IMG/VR virus record: IMGVR_UViG_3300030419_006162
Coordinates: 1-56,282 of that record
DNA from: a virus
Reading direction: 5' to 3' (one strand)
DNA length: 56,282 bases
The position numbers and the translations under genes were made by a program. The notes under the pieces are model-generated. The model had not been told where the DNA came from and did no database searches. It saw only the letters and a list, made by a program, of their open reading frames with translations. Positions 8,184 to 16,480 of this stretch are shown here, in pieces. How positions within the stretch are numbered: the stretch's first letter is position 1; each line of letters starts with the position of its first letter.

Positions 8184-9136
8184 AGAAGGTGTTACTGGCT
8201 GGAGGCGCCGGATTTATTGGATCGCTGCTGACCAAAGAGTTGATGAAAAGAAGATACGATGTCACTGTTGCTGATTTGTTTTGGTTTGGTGATTATCTTC
8301 CAAAAAATACAAAGGTTATAAAGAAAAACGTTATTGATCTCAATGAAGATGAATTAAAAAATTACGACGTTGTGGTTTTTATGGGAGGCGTATCTAATGA
8401 TCCCATGGCTGATTATAGCCCATCTGTTAACTTTATAGAAAACTGCGCAGTGCCATCATATCTTGCATATATGACAAAGCGCGCCGGCGTCAAAAGATTC
8501 ATATACGCATCATCGTGTAGTGTTTATGGATACACAGCCAATAAATTAATGGATGAAACTGCGCCCGTATCTCCAAAGTATCCTTATGGAATTTCTAAAT
8601 TAGCTGTTGAGAATTCTATTATGAACATGGAGGATGAAAATTTTAGACCCATCTCCTTGCGCAAAGGAACAGTTGGTGGCTTCTCTCCAAGGATGAGATA
8701 TGATTTAGTTGTTAACGCAATGACAAAGACAGCATTGACAAAGGGCAAGATTGTAGTAAACAATCCTTCTTTGTGGCGGCCGATTATTGATATTAGAGAT
8801 GTGGTGACTGCGTATATTCGTTCTATTGAGACGAACCTAGACATCACAGGAATATATAACATCTCATATGATAATTACACTATTGGCAGATTAGCCGATG
8901 AGATTAAAGATGAGTTATTTAATTTTGGATATGAAATCAACATTGAAACAAAAAATGTACAAGATGTCAGAAATTATAAAGTTTCAAATGAAAAAGCTAG
9001 AATAGAATTGGATTTTGTTGCGAAATATTCTCCAAAAGATTCTGTTCGTGAAATACTGACAAATATTGATTTAGAAAATGTTGACTTTTCTGATCAGAAG
9101 TATTATAATATTCAAGTGTTCAAGGAGCTGTTTTAA
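8180..9136 (+). CDS. NAD-dependent nucleotide-sugar epimerase/dehydratase (extended SDR)
   Basis: 318 residues. The NAD-binding loop GGAGFIG (8-14), the serine segment SSCSVYG (111-117) and Y136-GIS-K140 define an extended SDR. Typical sugar-epimerase features follow, such as RKGTVGGFSPRMRYD and LWRPIIDIRDVV. It works on an NDP-hexose; epimerase, dehydratase or reductase cannot be separated by eye. Translation is coupled to rfbC through an ATGA overlap, suggesting joint work on the same dTDP- or CDP-sugar. Confidence 0.85.
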   Translation: MKKVLLAGGAGFIGSLLTKELMKRRYDVTVADLFWFGDYLPKNTKVIKKNVIDLNEDELKNYDVVVFMGGVSNDPMADYSPSVNFIENCAVPSYLAYMTKRAGVKRFIYASSCSVYGYTANKLMDETAPVSPKYPYGISKLAVENSIMNMEDENFRPISLRKGTVGGFSPRMRYDLVVNAMTKTALTKGKIVVNNPSLWRPIIDIRDVVTAYIRSIETNLDITGIYNISYDNYTIGRLADEIKDELFNFGYEINIETKNVQDVRNYKVSNEKARIELDFVAKYSPKDSVREILTNIDLENVDFSDQKYYNIQVFKELF

Positions 9137-9138
9137 TA

Positions 9139-9834
9139 GTGAAAATACTGCTCACTGGTGGTAGCGGCCTTTTGGGTGGCGAATTGCAAAAACTAGACAG
9201 CGCTATCGTTGCGCCCGGTAGGGCTTTGATGGATATCAACGATAAAGAATCTTGCCGGCACTGGATTGAAAAAGAAAAGCCTGATGTCTTGGTTCATGCC
9301 GCGGCATTTACCTCTCCCCCGATTTGCGAACAGGAGCCATCAAAGGCGCGCCAAACAAATATAACTGGCACCACAAATTTAGTAGATCTGTGCGAAGAGA
9401 AAAATATTAAATTTGTGTATGTCTCAACTGACTATGTTTTTGATGGCGCCCGTGGCTTATATAACACAGATGATGCCATTAATCCAATTAACAAGTATGC
9501 GTTAACGAAAGCAGCAGGAGAATTAGCCGCCAGAACTTATGAGAACAGCCTTGTCGTTAGGACTAGTTTTTGTCAAAGAGAATTTCCGTATGAGAAAGCC
9601 TTTACCGATCAATATACTAGTCGCGACTATGTTGATATTATTGCTCCAAAGATTTTAAATTGTATTAAGTCTGATTCTGTTGGAATCGTTCACATTGGCA
9701 CTGAAAGAAAAACCGTTTTTGAATTAGCCAAGCGCCGAAAGCCAGACGTTGGCGAATTGAGCATAAAAGACGTCTCATTTAATCCGCCGAGAGATACATC
9801 ATTTTCTGATAAGGATATGTACTGTGAACAATAA
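9139..9834 (+). CDS. RmlD-like dTDP-4-dehydrorhamnose reductase (short)
   Basis: 231 residues starting at GTG, two bases after the previous stop. GGSGLLGGEL (7-16), VLVHAAAFT, VSTDYVFDG (95-103) and Y120-ALT-K124 are typical of the RmlD reductase family. Usual RmlD is about 290 residues; the C-terminal substrate part is compressed and ends with NPPRDTSFSDKD, recalling the RP-x-D/N-x-x-L end of RmlD but altered. With RmlC nearby it may complete a 6-deoxy-hexose, but its reduced size makes the exact reaction uncertain. Confidence 0.8.
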   Translation: MKILLTGGSGLLGGELQKLDSAIVAPGRALMDINDKESCRHWIEKEKPDVLVHAAAFTSPPICEQEPSKARQTNITGTTNLVDLCEEKNIKFVYVSTDYVFDGARGLYNTDDAINPINKYALTKAAGELAARTYENSLVVRTSFCQREFPYEKAFTDQYTSRDYVDIIAPKILNCIKSDSVGIVHIGTERKTVFELAKRRKPDVGELSIKDVSFNPPRDTSFSDKDMYCEQ

Positions 9835-10513
9835 AGTAGTATATACAGCACTATATGGCAACAAGGATGTATTGAAAGAACCTTTAGTGATAAGTGAAGG
9901 CTTCGATTATGTTTGTTTTACTGACGATAAAGAATTGAAATCTAATGTTTGGGAATGTAGGTATACTCCGCCGGAACATACAGATCCTGTTCGTAGTGCT
10001 AAGATATTTAAAGCCAAACCGCACGAATATTTTCCAGATCACGAAGTAAGTTTGTGGGTAGATGCTAATTTTCTTATTAAATCGGATTTAAATTTGTTTC
10101 TAGAAATAACAAATAATCTTGAAGGTGCAAACATGTCGCTGTTTCAGCACGATCAGGGGCGCAATTGCATCTATGACGAAGCAGAGATAATTATACACGA
10201 CAAAAAAGACGATCCTGAGATAGTCAACAGCCAAATGGAAAAATATAAGTCAGAAAATTATCCCAAAAATTATGGACTTACTGCAAATTCAATTTTACTT
10301 CGGCGCCATAATTCTGATGATATTACCGAATTATCTGATTTATGGTGGGAAGAGATTGACAACTACAGTAGACGAGATCAATTGAGTTTTTGCTATTGTT
10401 TGTGGAAAAAATCAGTGAAATATTACTTATTAAGATATCCAGATATAGATATACGCAATAATGAATGGTTTCATTGGCTCCCTCACAATTACGAATTACA
10501 AAAATGGAGTTAA
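9824..10513 (+). CDS. TOD1/MUCI70-type glycosyltransferase-like protein (DUF616)
   Basis: 229 residues, GTG start overlapping the upstream gene by 11 bases. The opening VVYTALYGNKDVLKEP, then DYVCFTDDKEL, PVRSAKIFKAKPHEYFPDHE and SLWVDANFLI match the conserved blocks of the DUF616/TOD1-like family. That family has a GT-A-like fold and is implicated in polysaccharide synthesis in plants and bacteria. The WVDAN segment occupies the place of a DXD motif. Assignment is from remembered family signatures; substrate unknown. Confidence 0.75.
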   Translation: MNNKVVYTALYGNKDVLKEPLVISEGFDYVCFTDDKELKSNVWECRYTPPEHTDPVRSAKIFKAKPHEYFPDHEVSLWVDANFLIKSDLNLFLEITNNLEGANMSLFQHDQGRNCIYDEAEIIIHDKKDDPEIVNSQMEKYKSENYPKNYGLTANSILLRRHNSDDITELSDLWWEEIDNYSRRDQLSFCYCLWKKSVKYYLLRYPDIDIRNNEWFHWLPHNYELQKWS

Positions 10514-10514
10514 A

Positions 10515-11225
10515 ATGCTATCAGTAGTAATAGCAACATATAACAGGGCTGAAGTCCTTAGACAAAATTTAGAGAAATTTAACGAACAAACAGATAAAGA
10601 TTTCGAAGTTGTTGTCGCGATGGATGGCTCTACTGATAATACAGTAGAAATGCTGGAAAATTTCAAATCAGATTTCTCAATCAAGTGGGTCGACACCGAA
10701 GAGACTGAAAAGTATTGTTTAGCAAAAGCTAGAAACATGGGATTAGTAGAGTGTTCCGGTGAAGCCGTTGTTATACTGGATGACGATAGTTTTCCGACGC
10801 CCGATTTTGTTAAGGCACACAAACAATCGGTACGTCAACGAGTGCTAACCGGAGGATATAGAAATTCTCACGATCCCAACGATCCGATGCATTCTAAGAT
10901 GCAAAATCTTTTAAACAAATACGGCAATTGCAATCCGCATGCTATCACTGAGCTGTTAGTAGAAAATAACTGTTGCATGTTGAGAAAAGATTGGATAGGG
11001 TGCGGAATGTTCTCTGAGAGGTTTGAGGGGTATGGCGGTTGTGGACAAGAGTTTTTTCACAGATTAGCCTACCTTGGATATGGTTATCAGTTCAATCCTA
11101 GTGCAATGATTTACCATCATAAGGAATTTGAGGGCGATAACGGATTAACAAGAGAAATGAAAACAGAACAGGCAAGGCAGATGTCTGAATTAATTTACAA
11201 ACATGCATGGAGTTATAATAAATAA
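10515..11225 (+). CDS. Glycosyltransferase family 2 (GT-A)
   Basis: 236 residues from ATG 10515, preceded by GGAGTTAAA. The frame is open from 10461, but the true N-terminus is MLSVVIATYNRA, a classical GT2 start. D37-G (MDGSTDN) and the metal site DDDS (89-92) are present. The C-terminal region contains GGCGQEFFHRLAYLGY, the general-base segment. It is a likely single-sugar transferase on the island glycan. Confidence 0.88.
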   Translation: MLSVVIATYNRAEVLRQNLEKFNEQTDKDFEVVVAMDGSTDNTVEMLENFKSDFSIKWVDTEETEKYCLAKARNMGLVECSGEAVVILDDDSFPTPDFVKAHKQSVRQRVLTGGYRNSHDPNDPMHSKMQNLLNKYGNCNPHAITELLVENNCCMLRKDWIGCGMFSERFEGYGGCGQEFFHRLAYLGYGYQFNPSAMIYHHKEFEGDNGLTREMKTEQARQMSELIYKHAWSYNK

Positions 11226-11942
11226 ATGAGTAATGTAGACATATTTGATATGATAGGTGAAAAACTGGAAAATGTTATTCTACCTGAAGAATACCAACAA
11301 TTGTGGGACGATATTAATCTCCCAATTCAATTAGAGAAAGCCCAAAGAATGGCTCCCTTGTGGGGTCCAGATATTAAGCAATCTATGGGGAGTGTTGAAT
11401 ATCTTTCCGAACGCGACAAAATTTTAGAAAAACTTTCGAAGAGAGCTTATTATTTAACTCAAATTGCACAAAAATTTAATGCCAAGAATATTGTCGAAAT
11501 TGGCACCGCCCAAGGCTGGCAATTTTACAGCTTCGCAGAGTACTGCCAACAGAATGATGGACATGTTTGGAGTTGCGATATTGAAGATAAACACAGCAAA
11601 ACACACGCAGAAATATACTCCAATTCAGCCACCTTTGTACATGGGGATAGTGCCAAGTTGGCAGATCACATTGAAAGCCTTGGGGTTAAAATTGATATGT
11701 TTTATATCGATGGCTCACATGAGGAGGGCGCCGTTTTGCAAGACGTAAAGAATCTAAAGAAAATACAAACCGATGAAAAAACACCAGTCTGGATTTTTGA
11801 TGATTACGATGAAAGATTTGGCTGTTATAATGACATTCATAAAATTGCTAAAATGGCAGAACAATACATGGTATACTCTCCGGGTAGGACAGCCAGCAAC
11901 AACCCAACGCATCAAATGCTACTTTTAGGAAGGTTTAAGTGA
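11226..11942 (+). CDS. SAM-dependent methyltransferase (Methyltransf_24 / cephalosporin-hydroxylase type)
   Basis: 238 residues. Motif I IVEIGTAQGWQ (89-99), acidic residue in VWSCDIED (D118), HGDSAKL, and IDMFYIDGSHEEGAVLQD match the family of small sugar or macrolide O-methyltransferases with the YIDGSH signature. It begins immediately after the preceding stop. In a glycan operon, O-methylation of a sugar hydroxyl is the simplest reading. The first 75 residues are a helical extension. Confidence 0.82.
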   Translation: MSNVDIFDMIGEKLENVILPEEYQQLWDDINLPIQLEKAQRMAPLWGPDIKQSMGSVEYLSERDKILEKLSKRAYYLTQIAQKFNAKNIVEIGTAQGWQFYSFAEYCQQNDGHVWSCDIEDKHSKTHAEIYSNSATFVHGDSAKLADHIESLGVKIDMFYIDGSHEEGAVLQDVKNLKKIQTDEKTPVWIFDDYDERFGCYNDIHKIAKMAEQYMVYSPGRTASNNPTHQMLLLGRFK

Positions 11943-12889
11943 GAATTTTATATCTTGAACGAAATCACGGCAACTCTTACTCTTATTATAATGAAATACT
12001 GGCATCGCTCCAGAGACACGATAAGGTTGAAGGAGTGGCAAAATATTCAGATTGGCACCCTCAAGACCCCAACCCGCTGGATATAAGACAGGTAATTGAG
12101 AATTGCCCCGAAACGCCAGATGCTATTGTGGTTGGCTTTGGGTGGACCGACTGCAGCGAAGCACACCCAAAGCCAATCATTGGTGTTAAGGAGTCGTCTA
12201 TTCCGACGTCAATAATCCTAAACAAAGAATATTCTGCACTTGATAAAAAGCTTTCATGGATCCGGGATATTGACCCCGTAGCAGCGTTTACAGTACACCA
12301 TGATTATAAGCTCTATGAAAAGGAGACTGGCGTACCGTTTTATAAGATACCATTTGCTGTTAACGAAACAGTGTTTAAAAACTATGGACAAAACTATAGT
12401 CACGACTTTGGATTTTCGGGCGTTATAAGGCCCGAACAAGCCAACAATTGGAGATCTAAAATCCTAGAAAGCAGCAAAGAATGGCAAGACATCAAGTTCT
12501 TTTTCACAGAACACCGACACGATAGTTTGGAATCTTATGCAAAAAGAATCAATTCAACAAAAATCTGGCTCAGCACAACAGGTCCAGCCGACCTTGTTGG
12601 CACTAGGTATTATGAAGTAATGGCGTGCAACACAACTCTTTTAGCATGCAATCGTTTTAAGAACGTTTATGATGGTCTTTTCGAAGAGGATAAGCACTGC
12701 TTTATGTTTGACACAATACAGGAGCTAGAAGACAAAATCCACTACTATATCAACAACGATGATGAAAGGAACGCAATGATTGAACGCGCGTATAACCACG
12801 TGTTAGAAAATCACACATGGAACAATCGTGGCCAAGAAATGATAAAAGTATTAACCACAAAAACGGAGGAATCAAATGGGAAAGCATAA
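11939..12889 (+). CDS. CgeB-like glycosyltransferase (GT-B)
   Basis: 316 residues from GTG 11939, overlapping the previous stop as GTGA, with AGGAAGG upstream. It has no strict EX7E. The C-terminal region WLSTTGPADLVGTRYYEVMACNTTLLACN followed by FEEDKHCFMFDTIQELEDKI is typical of CgeB/DUF3880-type GT-B proteins, which have a conserved R-Y-YEVMAC segment. The ending with NHTWNNRGQEM also fits. Sugar specificity unknown. Confidence 0.75.
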   Translation: MRILYLERNHGNSYSYYNEILASLQRHDKVEGVAKYSDWHPQDPNPLDIRQVIENCPETPDAIVVGFGWTDCSEAHPKPIIGVKESSIPTSIILNKEYSALDKKLSWIRDIDPVAAFTVHHDYKLYEKETGVPFYKIPFAVNETVFKNYGQNYSHDFGFSGVIRPEQANNWRSKILESSKEWQDIKFFFTEHRHDSLESYAKRINSTKIWLSTTGPADLVGTRYYEVMACNTTLLACNRFKNVYDGLFEEDKHCFMFDTIQELEDKIHYYINNDDERNAMIERAYNHVLENHTWNNRGQEMIKVLTTKTEESNGKA

Positions 12890-13781
12890 CGCAGCAGTAT
12901 ATATTTTATCTTCTAGGACAGACTCACTAAAGAAGGCCCTAGAATTATTTTACGAGAATTGGAATAATGAGTATCAATATCCAGTTTATATCTACCACTT
13001 TGACGACATTTACTCTGATGAGTTTATTAATGATGTCAAAAATAGCGTAAACGAGAATATTGAATTTATTCAAATTGATTATGGAGTACCCTCCCACATT
13101 GATGAAAGCGATCTGTTTTACAATAGACGATACTTGAGATACGTTCAAACTTCTTTTCCCAAATCTAGATTGGGGTATCTACACATGGAGCATTTTTCAT
13201 CCAATTTTCATAAATATGGCGAAAAAGGATGTGTGGGTCGTGAATTAGAAAAGTACGATTATATTGCTAGAATTGATGACGATTCTTGGTTTAAAGAGAA
13301 GATCGACTTTGATTTTTTTGACTATGCTGAAGAATATCCGTTAGCTACTGGATTTACTTGGAACCACGTTGGCTTGAACCATCTTGAAACAAGAGAAAAT
13401 CTGTGGCAATTTTACAAAGATTATTTGAACAAATACGATTTGTCAGCAGAAAATATCAAAGACGAACAGCTAAGAACGGCAATAACGGACAACAATGAAA
13501 TGCTTATGCACAGTCTTAAATGGTCATGTGGCAATTTCAATATTTACAATGTCAAAAAGTTTTTAGAGCACGGATGGGAAGATTGGATGGATGAAATTAA
13601 TGAGTATGGCGGCCTCTATAAGCATCGATGGGGCGATCTTGAAGCATTGGGTCTATTTGCCTATACTCATTTTGACAATCCACTATGTGATTTAGACTTA
13701 AGAAACAAAGAACTGTACGAACCCAAGCTGCCAGAGTGCCATTATGCGCCGTCAGTACAAGATGAAACAAAAAGAATTTGA
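12876..13781 (+). CDS. GT15 (KRE2/MNT1)-like mannosyltransferase, copy 1
   Basis: 301 residues with a strong GGAGG ribosome site. The order of motifs follows yeast KRE2/MNT1 alpha-1,2-mannosyltransferases (GT15). These are an N-terminal AAVYILSSR strand, an FDDIYSDEF segment, RLGYLHMEHFSSNF (compare GYxHMCRF), YIARIDDDSWF (metal site) and a C-terminal GGLYKHRWGDLEALGLFAY. The last corresponds to GGFFYERWGDAPVHS in yeast. No membrane anchor is present, unlike the eukaryotic enzymes. Role: transfer of a hexose from GDP-sugar, inferred. A paralogue lies 720 bases downstream (14504). Confidence 0.75.
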   Translation: MGKHNAAVYILSSRTDSLKKALELFYENWNNEYQYPVYIYHFDDIYSDEFINDVKNSVNENIEFIQIDYGVPSHIDESDLFYNRRYLRYVQTSFPKSRLGYLHMEHFSSNFHKYGEKGCVGRELEKYDYIARIDDDSWFKEKIDFDFFDYAEEYPLATGFTWNHVGLNHLETRENLWQFYKDYLNKYDLSAENIKDEQLRTAITDNNEMLMHSLKWSCGNFNIYNVKKFLEHGWEDWMDEINEYGGLYKHRWGDLEALGLFAYTHFDNPLCDLDLRNKELYEPKLPECHYAPSVQDETKRI

Positions 13782-13788
13782 GGTATAA

Positions 13789-14517
13789 ATGTCAAAAGCT
13801 TATATAACATATTTGTGTAACGACACCTTTATTCCGGGCGCTGTCGCTCTTGTGAAATCAGGTAAGTTTTTTGAAATTGAAGAGCCTTTTGTGTGCATGA
13901 TAACTGAAGATGTAACGGAAGAGGGTCGTAAAATTTTATTAGAAAGCGGGTATTCTGATTTGCCGGTTGTTGACAAAATTGTACCTGAGCGGACTGACGG
14001 CATCAAAGATCGCTATAAAGATAACAGTTGGATGATGTACACTAAGCTAAATTTATGGAGCTTAACTCAATATGAAAAATTAGCGTTTCTTGACGCTGAC
14101 TGTTTGATAGTTAGTCCCGAAATGGACATGCTTGATATGCCGGCAGTCTCGGCTGTTAAAGATATTGGATATGGCGGAATCAGTGCCGGCGTTTTAGTGT
14201 TAGATCCGAACGAGGACATCTATAAAGACATGCTTGTCGAAATCAACAACACAGAATACGACAACACATATAGCGATCAAAGTTTCTTAGACTGGTATCT
14301 TAAAAAGAACGAAATGTGGAATGAAATACCAATTCACTATAATGCACTACAAAAAAGAATTCAATTAACTCATGAGTTGAAAGTGTATCACTATAACGGA
14401 CAAAAGCCTTGGATCACTGATCAAAGCAACAGCTGCCACTGGCAACAGGGCGATAACAAAGAGTATATCGCTTGGATGCATTTTTATAATTTAGAGGAAA
14501 ACAATGAAAAAACATAA
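13789..14517 (+). CDS. GT8 / glycogenin-like glycosyltransferase
   Basis: 242 residues, ribosome site GAGGT. The N-terminus KAYITYLCNDTFIPGAVALVKS and the centre MMYTKLNLWSLTQYEKLAFLDADCLIV (DXD at D102-A-D104) are characteristic of glycogenin-type GT8 enzymes. Next come GGISAGVLVLDP and YSDQSFLDWY. Late HYNGQKPW matches the conserved HxxGxxKPW. GT8 enzymes are retaining transferases using UDP-Glc, UDP-Gal or similar. It sits between the two GT15 genes, suggesting the three build adjacent linkages. Confidence 0.88.
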   Translation: MSKAYITYLCNDTFIPGAVALVKSGKFFEIEEPFVCMITEDVTEEGRKILLESGYSDLPVVDKIVPERTDGIKDRYKDNSWMMYTKLNLWSLTQYEKLAFLDADCLIVSPEMDMLDMPAVSAVKDIGYGGISAGVLVLDPNEDIYKDMLVEINNTEYDNTYSDQSFLDWYLKKNEMWNEIPIHYNALQKRIQLTHELKVYHYNGQKPWITDQSNSCHWQQGDNKEYIAWMHFYNLEENNEKT

Positions 14518-15589
14518 CGCAGCAATTTATATCCTATCATCAAGGGTTTGGGCTTTAAAATTCTCTCTGAAACACCTATATTGGGCATTTAACAAATATC
14601 ACGATTACCCTGTCTATATTTACCATTTTGATGATATTTACAGTGAAGAATATATTGCCGACATACACAACACCGTAAGCAAAAATATCCACTTCATTCA
14701 AGTTGATTATGGTGTACCTAGGCACATACCAGAGGAAGAGCTTTTTTATAATAAAACTGATTTATTATATGTAAAATCACAAAGCTTTGGTAAAAACCGA
14801 ATTGGTTTTTTACATATGTGTGATTTTGTTAGCAATATTCACAAACATGAAGAATTAAAACAATATGATTATGTTATGAGATTAGATGACGATTCTCTTT
14901 TCATAAAGGAAATTAATGAATCAGATTTGTTTGACTCATTAGATCCTAGCCAAGAAGGCTCGGGTCCATTTGCAACCGGCATCACGTGGTCCAGCACGGC
15001 ACTGGAGACGCTTGAAACTAGAGTCGGCCTGTTTTCTTTAGTTAAGGAATATGTTAAAAAATACAATATTCAAGTTAAAAACGACCAACTCCGCGAGGCT
15101 ATTGAAGAAGACAACGAAAGAAAGATGCACAAATTGATGTGGTCATGCGGAAATTTAAACATGTACAACATCCAACAGTTCCTTGATCATGGCTGGCTTA
15201 ATTGGATTGATATGGTTAATGAATCTGGCGGCTGCTATAAGCATAGGTGGGGAGATATTGAAGTAATTGGTTTGTTTGCTTACATGCATTTTGATGTGCC
15301 TCTTATTGATCTTGAATTGAAAAAAAGTGGAAAATATCTTGATAAATGTAACAACACTTTTGGTGATATGAATCATATTTTGACATACTTTATTCAAGAC
15401 ACTGATCCAGTAGCGGTATATAAATATATGGATTTTATTGGCGCCCTTGATTGCCTGAAAGAAGATGAAGATGGTAAGTATTGGGATCTCGAAGGAATCA
15501 TTCGACCCCGTGCATCAATTTTTGCGTGGGCGCCCCCTCCCGTTGAATGGGTATCAGACGATGTATATAAAGAAGAGAAAGAATCGTGA
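14504..15589 (+). CDS. GT15 (KRE2/MNT1)-like mannosyltransferase, copy 2 with C-terminal extension
   Basis: 361 residues. It is clearly paralogous to the protein at 12876. Both start K-HNAAxYILSSR, share FDDIYS-E, VDYGVP-HI, IGFLHM-DF-SN, YVMRLDDDS and GG-YKHRWGD-E-GLFAYMHFD, and have WSCG near residue 215. It extends about 60 residues beyond copy 1, ending in an acidic, aromatic tail. It overlaps the GT8 gene by 14 bases with GAGG upstream. The divergence suggests different acceptors rather than a fresh duplication. Confidence 0.75.
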   Translation: MKKHNAAIYILSSRVWALKFSLKHLYWAFNKYHDYPVYIYHFDDIYSEEYIADIHNTVSKNIHFIQVDYGVPRHIPEEELFYNKTDLLYVKSQSFGKNRIGFLHMCDFVSNIHKHEELKQYDYVMRLDDDSLFIKEINESDLFDSLDPSQEGSGPFATGITWSSTALETLETRVGLFSLVKEYVKKYNIQVKNDQLREAIEEDNERKMHKLMWSCGNLNMYNIQQFLDHGWLNWIDMVNESGGCYKHRWGDIEVIGLFAYMHFDVPLIDLELKKSGKYLDKCNNTFGDMNHILTYFIQDTDPVAVYKYMDFIGALDCLKEDEDGKYWDLEGIIRPRASIFAWAPPPVEWVSDDVYKEEKES

Positions 15590-16470
15590 AAAAAACATCA
15601 TTGTTTAAAGATTTGGATGAATTTCTTTTTTTATATAATGACTTTTTACTGAATCACAACTACGTGCGACCTTGGCAATATATTGTTAATGTTGGCCACC
15701 ACGTCAATGAGAATGGAACACCCGCAATAGAGTACGGCATCCGCACCGGCGCGCGCACGGAACTCCCATATGATACGGAGTTGTGTTATATATTTAAGAA
15801 ACACGGATCAGATAAGGGAGGCCCAATGCGACAAGTCGGCTATAGCCCAGAAGATGAAGCATTGCGAGGGAAAAACCACACCTTTGAGCTTAGTGTTTTT
15901 GGTTGTGGTGGAGTTGGTGTAGATTTGCCAAATCATAATTATTCTCGTTTTTATCATCATTTGTTTAAAGCCCAAAAAAATTCAAAAATCAATATTTTTG
16001 AAATGGGAATAGGACTTGAACATGCCGCGGCATATGCCAAATCCGGCGGCTCTCTCCGTGCTTGGAAAGAATTTTTTAAGAATTCTTCCTTATATGGAGC
16101 AGATATTGATCAAGTCGCTGTTGACCAATTTAAGAACACTGATGTTGCAACATTTTATTGCGACCAAGCAGACAGGTTACAAACTTTAAACATGTTTGAA
16201 AAGATCGACAAGCAATTTGACTTAATTATAGATGACGGATTACACACACCATCCGGCGCCGAAACCTTTTTTGATGTATCATGTGCATTTTTAAAAAAAG
16301 GAGGCGTTTATATAATTGAGGATCTTGATCTTTCTAAGGAAGAATACAGAAGCGAGTACGGCAGGATAATGTCTGATATAAAGTCAAAATTTAATCCTGC
16401 TTTTGTTGACATTGTAAAACTCGCTCACTATAACGATAAAGACAATAATCTGATGGTTATTATTAATTAA
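15586..16470 (+). CDS. SAM-dependent sugar O-methyltransferase-like protein (MycE-type)
   Basis: 294 residues from GTG 15586 (GTGA overlap). The C-terminal half is a class I methyltransferase: INIFEMGIGLEHAAAY (motif I), LYGADIDQVAV, FDLIIDDGLHTPSGAETFFD and KKGGVYIIEDLD. The IIDDG-H segment and IIEDLD resemble metal-dependent macrolide-sugar O-methyltransferases such as MycE. The N-terminal 100 residues are unfamiliar and contain KHGSDKGG, a segment often seen in this methyltransferase group. Sugar methylation is inferred. Confidence 0.72.
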   Translation: MKKTSLFKDLDEFLFLYNDFLLNHNYVRPWQYIVNVGHHVNENGTPAIEYGIRTGARTELPYDTELCYIFKKHGSDKGGPMRQVGYSPEDEALRGKNHTFELSVFGCGGVGVDLPNHNYSRFYHHLFKAQKNSKINIFEMGIGLEHAAAYAKSGGSLRAWKEFFKNSSLYGADIDQVAVDQFKNTDVATFYCDQADRLQTLNMFEKIDKQFDLIIDDGLHTPSGAETFFDVSCAFLKKGGVYIIEDLDLSKEEYRSEYGRIMSDIKSKFNPAFVDIVKLAHYNDKDNNLMVIIN

Positions 16471-16480
16471 AGGTAAAAAT

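Noticed and set aside
10461-10514. Longer start of the GT2 gene at ATG 10461
   Set aside because: The extra 18 residues lie inside the upstream gene; MLSVVIATYNRA at 10515 is a canonical GT2 start with GGAG upstream.
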